Shown in pieces: positions 1 through 9,188 of a DNA stretch of 64,000 nt. Origin of the DNA: Litsea cubeba (lineage: Eukaryota > Streptophyta > Magnoliopsida > Laurales > Lauraceae); the NCBI GenBank assembly GCA_012931725.1, contig CM022948.1:14957124-15021123 (forward strand). Direction: 5' to 3'. Made by a program: the position numbers and the translations under genes. Numbering within the stretch: the first letter of the stretch is position 1; each line of letters starts with the position of its first letter. Under the pieces are notes generated by a model. That model was not told the origin of the DNA. It did no database searches and was given only the letters and a program-made list of their open reading frames with translations.

Positions 1-480
1 CAATTAGATTGATGAAAGTCTCAAATAGAAGATTAGGCTTTGTGTGCATAGGAGAGCTTGAGAGAGACTATTAGGACTTGGGATAAAATAATGACATATT
101 TATCCTTGTTAATGAATTTAAGGGCAAAGTTGTCATTTTTATAATAAGTCCAAAACAAATCTTTTTGTGGTCGTCTTCTCTCGTTATGACTTGTGATTTT
201 GGGGACATGGAAGGTATATGCAAATACTGAAATCATAGGGGCCTATTTGTAAATTCTATAAAGACTAGAGGGGTATATACAAAAAATAAAAAAAAAGGGG
301 CATTCGGCGACGGGTCCCTGAACATTTCACTTTATTGCATTAGGTCCACAAAAAAAAGTCATAGAGCCAAAGGTCCCTCTCACACTTATTTACACCTAAA
401 ATATCCAATTTGCCCTTTCTTGTAATCATATCCCATGATTGGTGGGATATCCCATTAATAATGGCCAACTAACATTTAAT
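1..480. other. AT-rich non-coding spacer
   Basis: No gene is recognisable. The only open frames are short and have no family features. The stretch near 300-420 is rich in GGTCCCT-type words, which also occur near 11340 beyond the Copia element. This may be a degraded repeat, but I could not identify it. Confidence 0.5.
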
Positions 481-1300
481 TGCCCACGATTAATGGAAGC
501 CCCAGATTTTCAAATAAATTCTAAAAACACACAAATAAATTTCAAAATAATAAAAATAAATTTTAAAAAAATGAAATAATTTCAAAAAAATCAATAAGTT
601 TTAAAAAAAGCAATATGTAATCAAATAACGTAAATAAATTTAAAAAGATGCAAATAAGTTTCACAATATCCAAATAAATTTCAGAAAATATAAATAAATT
701 TTAAAAGACTCAGATAAATCTCAAAACATCCAAAGAAAATTTCAAAAAAAAAATGAAAATAAATTTAAAATAAAAAAAATAAATTTTGAAAAATACAATA
801 ATTTTAAAAAACGGAATAAATTTGAAAAGACACAAATAAATTTTAAAAGACACAAATAACATTAAAATACACAAATAGATTTCAAAAAATGAAAATAGAT
901 TTGCCAAAAAACTCAGATAAATTTAAAAAACAACTCAGATGAATTTGCCAAAAACATAGTTAACTTTGACAAAAATACAGATAAATTTGACAAAAACATA
1001 AATAACTTTGACAAAAACACAGATAAATTTGATAAAAAATAGATAAATTTGTCAAAAACACAGATAAATTTGTCCAGAACTCAGATAAATTTATCAAACA
1101 CTAAGCTGTGCTTAGCCATAAACTCAGATAGATTTGTCCAGAACTCAGAGAAATTTGTTTCAGAATTCAGATAAATTTGCGCAAAATTGAAATTAATTTG
1201 ACAAAAATGAAAAAATAAGATAAATTTCATAAAAACTCATATAGATTTCTCAAAAAACTCAAAATAATTTTTTCAAAAACTAAGATAAATTTATCAAACA
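481..1300. repeat. degenerate AT-rich minisatellite-like array
   Basis: A motif close to CAAATAAATTTCAAAA recurs about every 20-25 bases for roughly 800 bp. It drifts from the AAATAAATTTTAAAA form on the left to CAGATAAATTTGNCAAAAA on the right. Units are diverged and of variable length, so this is an old, decayed short tandem array. No coding potential is seen; the 65-codon frame inside it is low-complexity. Confidence 0.6.
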
Positions 1301-1440
1301 CTAAGTTGGGCTTCTCTGTGTAAACTGGGTCGGGTCAGACTTGACTTGGACTGACCCAAGACCTGGGATGACCCAACTGGATCTTCTTCCTCTTCGATAT
1401 CTGTTCTCTGCTACAGAACAGAGAACGCAGCGCCCAGGCA

Positions 1441-1828
1441 CTTCTGCGGTTGTCTTCCGCAGCAACGATGGGCAGGCGGCCGGACAGAAAGACAACAACG
1501 GCGACGGCAATCGTGCAGTGATGGGCGGGCGATCGGACTGGAAAGACGGCGATCGTGCAACGATGGTTTCAGATTCTCCTGCTACAGCGAATAGCAGGCG
1601 CCTAGCGACGGGCGACGAAAGGCGGGAGCATCGGAACCAGTCTCTTCTGCGGTTGTCTTCCAAGGTGACGATGGGCAGGCGGCCGGACAGAAAGACAACT
1701 ACTACGACAACGGCGATTGTGTAGCGATGGGCGGGCGACCGGACTAGAAAGACGGCGATCGTGCAGCGATGGTTTCAGAACTAGCATGCGCCTGGCGACG
1801 GGCAATGAAAGGCGAGAGCATTGGAACT
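1441..1828. repeat. CpG-rich ~203-bp tandem duplication, interrupted by the Copia element
   Basis: A unit starting CTTCTGCGGTTGTCTTCC at 1441 is repeated from 1644. Both copies hold GATGGGCAGGCGGCCGGACA, a second GATGGGCGGGCGA block and a GGCGA..GAAAGGCG.GAGCAT end. The second copy is cut at 1828 by the Copia insertion. GC- and CpG-rich sequence resumes at 10965 (about to 11140). Short frames exist on both strands but none matches a family I know. CpG richness amid AT-rich DNA could mean a promoter or 5' UTR remnant; that is inference. Confidence 0.65.
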
Positions 1829-2217
1829 TGTTAGTGCCACATTCCTATGAGCACTTGTTTTTGTATTGTCAATTCCGTGTCGAAGAATCCAAGACCTTGC
1901 CTCTCAGTATTTCTCAAGGAAGATCAAGTTTGAAGGCAGAAGATCAAGTCTCGGAAGGCCCGGATTCATAAAGGAAGTCATCCATATGTGTGCCAACCTA
2001 TTCAGGAAAATGGGACTCCAAACCAACCAAGACATGGCCCTAAAAATCCTTAGTTTAATGGCTTATTTAATAGGGTTTTAGAGATTATTTTTCAGCTTTT
2101 TTAAGATTCAAAATAGGCCTCAGAAGTCTGCTAACCGCCATGGTTTTCGGTCACCTCGCGGTTACTTTTCCAGAGAGCAAAAACTCTCTTAAAATGATTT
2201 TTTTGGTTACCTCGCGG

Positions 2218-2435
2218 CTAGCCGTTTGAACAGTAACTTCACTATTCACTATTCACTGTTCACTGTTCACTATTCACTAGCCGTTTGAACAGTAACTTCA
2301 CTATTCACTATTCACTGTTCACTATTCATTATTCACTGTTCACTGTTCACTAGCCGTTTGAACAATAACACTATTCACTACCCGTTTGAACAGTAACACT
2401 ATTCACTGTTCACTGTTCACTAGCCGTTTTATAAC
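2218..2435 (+). repeat. TTCACT/TAGCCGTTTGAACAG short-repeat cluster upstream of the LTR TATA box
   Basis: ATTCACT and GTTCACT hexamer-heptamer runs alternate with at least four copies of TAGCCGTTTGAACARTAAC. The block ends about 15-30 bases before TATAAATA. The corresponding block in the 3' LTR (about 9588-9790) has a slightly different number of units. Its place just upstream of the presumed core promoter suggests an enhancer-like function, which is inference. Confidence 0.7.
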
Positions 2436-2449
2436 CGTTGGATCTTTTC

Positions 2450-2457
2450 TATAAATA
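2450..2457 (+). promoter_or_regulatory. TATA box in 5' LTR
   Basis: TATAAATA lies in the 5' LTR about 1.2 kb before the primer site. The same box is kept in the 3' LTR at 9810-9817. This is the likely core promoter of the element. Confidence 0.7.
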
Positions 2458-3619
2458 CCTGAAGCCCATTTTCAACATTAAGAAGTCCAATTTTTGAAGA
2501 GCCTTTGTTCTAAATTCTTGTAAACCTTTCCCAAGCTCTTTAAGCTTCTTTCAAACACACTTAGATTCTATCTTGAAAAATCCAAGGGCTTACTTAGCTC
2601 TAAGGAGTGTGCTTTGAGAAGCCAAATCTAGGGTATCCTAATCCATAAGGTTATCTCTCATTTCTACCTTAGAAATTAAACCTCTACAATTTGGTTGTGC
2701 ATCTCAATAGAGTTTCATCATCAACACCAAGCTAGCTGCAAGAGGTAAAAAGCTTCGATCACGGTCAAAAGCTTCCTCGAATACTTTCGATCTTCATCAA
2801 AGGCAAGTATTCGCCCTCCATTCAAATTATATCTTTGTGATAGTGGATTGTTTCTGCGTGATTTAACCACTTTAAAAATTGTGATAGTGGATTGTTTCTG
2901 CGTGATTCAACCACTTTACAAATTGTGATAGTGGATTGTTTCTATGTGATTCAACCACTCTAAAAGTTGTGTGTGGGGAGTAGATTTTTGTGATCGAACC
3001 TCGTGAACAAAAATGGGGAGTAGATCTGTGTGATTGAACCTCGTGAACAAAATTTATATAGAATCAGTACTTGTGTAGTTTGATTCTTCATAGTGGAACC
3101 AGGGGACTGTGTGACCCTTGAGAGTGGATGTAGGTCTGTGTGACTGAACCACTATAAATCCCTTGTGTCAATTTCTCTATCTCTATCTCTATCTCTTGTG
3201 CTTGATTTATATATCTATATGTTGTGGAGAATGATATTTAGTTTAATTGACACACATCCACTTGTCGGAAAACAACATTGATCATATTGGTAAATCAAAT
3301 CTTGTTTAGCACACACTCTTTAACAAATATTCATTTAAGCACATTGATATAAATCATAAGTGAATTTGTGAAGAGTGTTGTACTCACACTTGTGCTTACT
3401 AATATGAAACTAATTGTCTTATCTTTGATTGTTTAAGCACTCATACATTGAACACATATTCCGCATAAGTTGTATTCTTATTTGTGTTCATTATGTTCTT
3501 GTTCGTAGTTGGGATTAAAATTGGACTAAGATGTTTTAATTGAGAAAAGAATTCCATTAGTCCTATTCACCCCCCCCCCCTCTAGGACACTTTCATTGGC
3601 CCTAGCTGCACTATCAATT

Positions 3620-3631
3620 GGTATCCGAGCG
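3620..3631 (+). other. primer binding site (tRNA-iMet type)
   Basis: TGGTATCCGAGC begins two bases after the 5' LTR. It differs by one base from TGGTATCAGAGC, the usual Copia primer site complementary to the initiator tRNA-Met 3' end. The intact form is seen at 23042-23053. Confidence 0.85.
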
Positions 3632-3683
3632 GGTTACTCCCTAAAGGTTTAACAACCCGGAGTAGATCTACTTCTTTTTATTA

Positions 3684-5705
3684 GTGCCAATGTCTAATCC
3701 AGAAGGTAGTGCTATAAACATACCTCCATTGTTTGATGGTACAAACTATGCCTTTTGGAAAGCCCGAATGACCGTCTTCATCAAATCTTTTAACGGAGAT
3801 GTGTGGGATCCTGTAGAGGATGGATGGACTCCTCCTACAGTCACAGATAAAGATGGCACTGTCCAGCCTCTTGCAAAGGCAAAATGGACAGCTGATCATA
3901 AGGCACTGAGAGACAACAATGCAAAGGCATTGAATGCCATAACTTGTGCCATGAATGCTGAAGAGTTCAAAAAGATTATGACATGTACTACAGCTAAACA
4001 AGCTTGGGATCTTTTGGAAACAAATTACGAAGGAACAACCATTGTCAAAAGAGCCAAGCTCCAAATGTTGACTTCTCAATTCGAATCTTTAAGAATGAGG
4101 GAAGATGAAATGTTCGATGAATTTCGAACTAAGCTAATGGTAATTGTGAATGAGATGTGGTCACTTGGTGAACAAATTCCTGAAGGCAAAATTTGTAGCA
4201 AAATCCTTAGATCCCTTCCTGATAGATTTCACTCCAAAATGACCTCTATAGAAGAATACAATGACCCAGAAACTATGAAAGTTGAAGAATTATCTGGCAA
4301 TATTAGAACTTTTGCGTTAAAGTTAAATAATACTTCTAATAAATCCAAAGATAAGAAATCAATTGCTTTAAAAACCTCTCAATCAACTCAATCTAAAGGA
4401 GAATCAGATAATGTTGAAGAAAGTGATAATGAAGATATTGCTCTTCTCGCAAAAAAATTTATAAGACATTTTAAGAAAAAGAATTCAAATTTTAAATTCT
4501 TTAATAAAAATAAAAACAAAAGCAATTCTTCATCTAAGAGTCAAGAAAGAAAAGTCATATGCTATAACTGTCAAAAACTTGGACATATATCTTCTGAGTG
4601 TCCAATGGAAAGGAAGAAAAAGGCACTTATGGCAACATGGGATGACTCATCTGAATCAGAGTCAGAATCAGATGAATCACATCGAGATGAAACAGAAAAT
4701 TACACTATTTTAATGGCTCGAAGTTTATGTGATCCATCAGTTGAGACATCTGAAAAATCTCATTTTGAGAAATCTGAGGATGAATATAATTCAGATATTG
4801 AAGAATTTGAAGAAGAACCAGAATCTGAATATGATGGCTCAGATAATGAAGACAATGATGAAAATCTTCAAGAATCATATAATAGACTCTATGATGAGAG
4901 TTGCAAGTTAATTAACTTCATAAGAAAACAAGAAGTAAAGAATAAAGTTTTAAAAGACAATGTTAAAACCTTAACAGGTGAAATTAATATCTTAACCAAT
5001 GATCTTAACGAAACCAACTCTAAATTTCAAATTGCCGGTGAACACATAAGAAATCATAAGAAAGAAGCTGATACTTTAAAAGAGGTAATCATTAATTTAA
5101 AAAAGGAAGTCACCCATCTAATATGGTATAAAGAAAAATATGAGTATTCTTTTACTCATGGAGAAGAAAATTTTGAAAAATTATTTAAAATGGGTAAATC
5201 ACAAGGAGATAGGACGGGTCTTGGATTCAATAAGTATATTACACATGACCCAAATTTCACCAACACATTTGTGAAAGGTGAGTCCTCATTCTCGTGCACT
5301 CACTCTCCATTGCCCAAAACAAAATGTCATTATTGTGGTAATGAAGGGCATTTCAAATTTGAGTGCAAATTAAGAAAAAGTCATTTGTCTAAACCTATCT
5401 ATGAACCTAAAAATGAAAAATCTAATTCTATGAAGGTTAAGGTATTTAAATCAAAGGAAGACTCTAGAATGTTTAAGAAAATTAAAACACCTCAACAAGA
5501 GTCTCCTAAGATAGATTTTAAAAGAACTAAACAAGTAAAAATTGGTCAAAATAAATCTATCAATAAGAAACCTCTCATTTTACCTCCTCTGACTTTGGAA
5601 ATGAAAGAACTTTTGAAAAAGATTGAAAGTTTAAATTTAAAATTCAAAAGACAAAAAGAGAGAGGAAAAGCTAAAAGAAATGAGAAAAATAAAAAGAGAC
5701 CTTAA
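3684..5705 (+). CDS. gag: Copia/Sirevirus gag polyprotein
   Basis: A 673-codon frame begins 67 bases after the LTR. The N-terminus has PPLFDGTNYAFWKARM, the signature of Copia gag, followed by a UBN2-like gag core to about residue 220. Lysine- and serine-rich stretches flank a zinc knuckle CYNCQKLGHISSEC at about residue 293. An acidic Glu/Ser/Asp region and a predicted coiled coil (about 400-480) follow, then a second knuckle CHYCGNEGHFKFEC at about 548 and a very basic C-terminus. It should form the virus-like particle and bind RNA. A TAA ends the frame at 5705, but the same frame stays open to 5862 and ends in a WIPKVRPLDKY-like tail, so the stop may be a mutation and the original protein about 725 residues. 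No pol follows. Confidence 0.9.
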   Translation: MPMSNPEGSAINIPPLFDGTNYAFWKARMTVFIKSFNGDVWDPVEDGWTPPTVTDKDGTVQPLAKAKWTADHKALRDNNAKALNAITCAMNAEEFKKIMTCTTAKQAWDLLETNYEGTTIVKRAKLQMLTSQFESLRMREDEMFDEFRTKLMVIVNEMWSLGEQIPEGKICSKILRSLPDRFHSKMTSIEEYNDPETMKVEELSGNIRTFALKLNNTSNKSKDKKSIALKTSQSTQSKGESDNVEESDNEDIALLAKKFIRHFKKKNSNFKFFNKNKNKSNSSSKSQERKVICYNCQKLGHISSECPMERKKKALMATWDDSSESESESDESHRDETENYTILMARSLCDPSVETSEKSHFEKSEDEYNSDIEEFEEEPESEYDGSDNEDNDENLQESYNRLYDESCKLINFIRKQEVKNKVLKDNVKTLTGEINILTNDLNETNSKFQIAGEHIRNHKKEADTLKEVIINLKKEVTHLIWYKEKYEYSFTHGEENFEKLFKMGKSQGDRTGLGFNKYITHDPNFTNTFVKGESSFSCTHSPLPKTKCHYCGNEGHFKFECKLRKSHLSKPIYEPKNEKSNSMKVKVFKSKEDSRMFKKIKTPQQESPKIDFKRTKQVKIGQNKSINKKPLILPPLTLEMKELLKKIESLNLKFKRQKERGKAKRNEKNKKRP

Positions 5706-5862
5706 CCACCAAAGACTTCGCATCAATCTAATTATGAAATTGTCAAACCTCAAAGATTTGATCAATATTTATCTCCTCTGGTTGGTGGAATCTCTTACAA
5801 AGACTCCAAAGCTCAAGACCTTAGATGGATACCTAAGGTTAGACCTTTAGACAAATACTAAG

Positions 5863-6244
5863 TTCTTATTATTAGATTAGACCAACCTTTTCTCATAAGT
5901 TATATATTGTTGGTCTTATGTCTAAATTCTTCTATTTTTCTCAGTATTGTTTTTTTGTTCTAATATCATCTGTTTTAGTTTTACTTGTTGAAAATGCATT
6001 TTGATTTTAAAAAGGTAGCATGAATTTGTATTGTGATATCACCGGTGCTATCAAATTTTCCATAAATTCTGTCCAACACTTTATAACTAAGCACATTGAA
6101 ATTAGATTTCATGTTCTTAGAAATCATGTGCAGAAGGGTAATATTGTACTAAAATTCACAAGCACACATGATCAGTTGGCAAATATACAGAGAGATCAAA
6201 ATGATACATGACATGAATGTTTATTGTTTATTTTTCTCAAAGTC
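5863..6244. other. non-coding interior of the Copia element
   Basis: Protease and integrase would be expected here in an autonomous relative. None of their motifs is seen in any frame. The sequence is AT-rich with no long open frame, apart from an unsupported 63-codon one. Confidence 0.6.
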
Positions 6245-6724
6245 TTACAAAAACTTGAGACTTTTAGCCTCATCTTTCAAATGCTTCTGCTTTTCATAGA
6301 TCATCATACAATCTCTGTCTAAAGGATTAGGCATCCGAATTGAAGAGGTAAGCAAGGATTTTAAATCCTTATTCTCTTGCTTCAACTCTACTATTTTTCT
6401 ATTACACTCGAGAAGAAGCCGTTGCAGTTCATTGATCTCCTCAATAAACTTTTTTGTTGTGCGAGTTCGGGATCGCAACCGATCCGAAAATGAGACAATG
6501 GATGAAGAATAATGAGTTCCGAGACTCACAAGCTCATAAATGGCATCTTCATCTGTTTTATTAGCCAAAGCTCTCTCTTGTCGCCTTGGTATCATGGAAC
6601 CTAAGACAGATGCAGAAAAAGTTTGGGATTGAGGTAAAGAATTCCTCATCTCCTGATCAGAAGAAATACTAAAAGGGAATTTGTGAGCCATTGAAACCTT
6701 GAGAAATAAGATTGCAGAAGACAA
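6245..6724 (-). CDS. antisense ORF, coiled-coil protein of unknown function
   Basis: A 159-codon frame runs opposite to gag inside the Copia element. The protein has a Ser/Gln-rich N-terminal third, an Arg-rich patch (RLRSRTRTTKK) near residues 83-93, and then a heptad-like stretch (about 93-127, ELQRLLLECNRKIVELKQEN) typical of a coiled coil. It ends in a Lys-rich tail. I do not recognise a family. Antisense extra ORFs with coiled coils are known mainly from Ty3/Gypsy Tat elements; one in a Sirevirus-like Copia element is less usual. It could be the last exon of a longer antisense gene, a captured host fragment, or chance. The clean 480-bp frame in AT-rich DNA argues mildly against chance. 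Confidence 0.5.
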   Translation of the reverse strand: MSSAILFLKVSMAHKFPFSISSDQEMRNSLPQSQTFSASVLGSMIPRRQERALANKTDEDAIYELVSLGTHYSSSIVSFSDRLRSRTRTTKKFIEEINELQRLLLECNRKIVELKQENKDLKSLLTSSIRMPNPLDRDCMMIYEKQKHLKDEAKSLKFL

Positions 6725-7329
6725 GAAGAAGTGTTGTTACAAATCAGATAGAACTAAGACTGCTCTTATAGAATTGGATTTCGAACAAGACAAAGCCTTA
6801 ATTATTCATATCTTGCTTTTCAGGATTGAAAATCCGCTGAATGCAGATTTTCAAAAGCTACTCAGCTAAGCCTTTGAAATTAAATACGAGCTGTCCCTAT
6901 ATTTTTCTCGTTTGTCAACAACATCCAGCGAATGTGTCAATATCCAGCTGATAATTGCAGATTTTGTCGGATATGGTACATCTTTTTGCGGGCCTGGATT
7001 GAGCGGGCTTGGACTTTCGTGATACATCTTTACAAATCAATTGATTTGATTTTCAAATTTGTTTGAATGGATTCATAGTTATTTCTCTGAGTTGTCTTGG
7101 ACTTACAGGTTTTCAATCTCTTAAATGGATTAATTTTGTAAAATCTCTTTTCCTAGTAAGATTGATCTTGTAAGATAGCTGGGTTAAGGGAATCACATGT
7201 TCAGAGTATTTTTCTTGAGTTGGCAAATACTTCCTTGAATCTGAACAGATATCCTGCTTTTCCTGTTTACGCGGTCGACATTCTGGTTGATCGGTCGACC
7301 GAAAACACTTACACAGCAACTAAAAAAAG

Positions 7330-7881
7330 TTGCGCAGGGATGTTCTGTTTCATTCAGAAGTTTCTTTCTTTGAGCAGACGACCTCCTGGAGCTTCTCTAC
7401 TCAAAACCCTTCTCCATCTTCGGTTGTCAAATCCTTCCGAAACAAAGGGATCATTGTGGAGAAGAAATGTGTAGTAGAAGATCTAGTGGATTATGGTGTC
7501 CCTACTATCATGGGAGATATTGGTTGGACCAGTATTCTAAATTAGAGTGGAAATGCTTTTCCATCCTTGGTTCATTGCCTATATGAGTCTATCTGTGCCT
7601 CCACCAACAATTCATTCACTATCAGATTTGAGCATGGAGAAGAGGTGGTTACTACAGAAAAGATTGCATCTATTTTGGGGGTTCCAAGGTCAAATGGACC
7701 AAAGATCATTTCTGAAGTTCTACCTCTTGATGAAAAAGATGCCGTGACTCATGCACTTTGTGGAAGATCTGAAGTTTGGACCGCCAAAAATTGTCTTCAA
7801 GTTTCTCTCAGTTTATACATCTCTTTGTCAATTTCTGACAAAAAGAAGAGAATGATGTTAAGGGGGAGTAGACATCTTTAA
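7330..7881 (+). pseudogene. broken 3' ORF with plant transposon-associated (env-like region) domain
   Basis: One reading frame runs from 7330 to 7881 with a single TAG at 7543-7545. The pattern is a Trp (GWTSIL), then FPSLVHCLYES, then EEVVTTEKIASILGVPRSNG. This fits the domain often labelled putative plant transposon protein, in which a YP.LV..FY motif precedes a V.G..I.....I..iLGiP segment. Such ORFs occupy the 3' or env-like region of some plant retrotransposons. The assignment is from pattern memory, not a search. Past about residue 165 the frame is low-information. The frame has no credible membrane anchor, so an envelope role is not supported. Confidence 0.5.
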
Positions 7882-9188
7882 GATGATCAAATGAGAATTC
7901 ATATTTGAGGATCATGGAGACACATATATGAATATGATGAATATTTGTTTTTAAGTTTGTTTTTAAAAAAAAATAATAATAATTGTTAATTGAGAATGCA
8001 TTAACTTTTATAGATACATCTTTATGTATTTCTTATATTGCCACATCCATGAGTTTTTAGTTCTGGTATTTTTCTAAGATATGGATGTTTTTATCTTTGA
8101 TCATCACTATGCTCTGTATTGTTTTTTTCTTTTGTGTGATGATTTTGCAAGTCATATGCTCATCTATTTGTAAATTTCTTATCTTGATGACTTGTTTGGA
8201 ATGCAATGTACCCAATTCATCATTTTAGATTATAATTGCTTATTTTGATGATTGAATTTTTTTGGTGATTGCATTGATCCTCATAACATTCATTATGCCT
8301 TTGTAAGTTAAATTTTTCTAAAGACTGAATGTTATGGTTTTTGGATTTTATTTTCTTTGGTATCATAATGCATGTTCCTATCATATGTTTTTAAATGGAT
8401 TGATTTTCTTTTGGAACCTCATGCATTCCTCATAATCTTTGTATGTGCTTCATAGTTATATCAGTATGATTATGCAGGTTCATCACTACGGTTAAGTGGT
8501 GAAAAAGGTCAATGAAATGAAATTTCATATGATCTTTATTGAGTCCTTACTCTTCAATCGATTTGTATCATTTGAAGAACTTTGAGAATCCTTAAATGGA
8601 TTCATGGAATTGATATGGATTTTCTTAGTTGATTTATATAGTTCAATTCCATCTTAGCATGATTACATCTCTTTATAGTCAAATCTTTTGATATCATGCT
8701 TGCTAACCCCTCTATGCTTATAGGTGAATCTTTTTATGTCCTTGATATCATAATATGCTAAATATTGATATCTCTCACTTCTCCTTATCTCTCTATAGTA
8801 CTCCATATGCTTCATCGGGACATCTCTTTGTCAATTTGTGACAAAAAGGGGGAGAATAAATGGATTGAATCCTGAAAATGGAGAGATTAAACAAAGGGGG
8901 AGTGTGTAGAACAAAGGGTGAAAACACACTCTATCTATGATATTTTGTGACTAACAATTAAGGGGGAGTAGCAATCCCACCATAGAATGTATATGTCAAT
9001 GCAGGTATATCTTTAAGAGACAAAGCACATTCTCAGGGGGAGTATTTAGAGTCATGAGTCTTTGAGTTGTAATTGTTGTATCTTTTGTAAAGATCTTGTA
9101 CTCTTGTAATCTTGGTTGTATTTGAGTCCATTTGTTGTATTTCAATCAAGAATAGGTGTTTTGCCACGAAATTGACAAAGGGGGAGAT
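7858..9188 (+). other. repeated polypurine tracts and 3' PPT of the Copia element
   Basis: AAGGGGGAG-type tracts occur near 7858-7870, 8843-8855, 8893-8904, 8959-8970, 9034-9044 and finally 9174-9188. The last (ACAAAGGGGGAGAT) directly abuts the 3' LTR and is the functional second-strand primer site by position. GTCAATTTGTGACAAAAAGG also occurs at 8829-8848. Multiplied polypurine tracts before the 3' LTR are an established Sirevirus trait. The remaining bases are AT-rich and non-coding. Confidence 0.8.

Larger units (their letters stand above)
1829..3617 (+). repeat. 5' LTR of the Sirevirus-like Copia element (1789 bp)
   Basis: Starts TGTTAGTGCC and ends CACTATCA. It contains a cluster of TTCACTATTCACTGTTCACT-type short repeats mixed with TAGCCGTTTGAACAGTAAC (about 2218-2435), a TATAAATA box at 2450-2457, three ~49-bp repeats around TAGTGGATTGTTTCTGCGTG (about 2837-2960), and a poly-C run near 3570. 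The matching LTR is at 9189-10964. Confidence 0.93.

Noticed and set aside
33..236. small minus-strand ORF
   Set aside because: No family features, no supporting context; such lengths are expected by chance.
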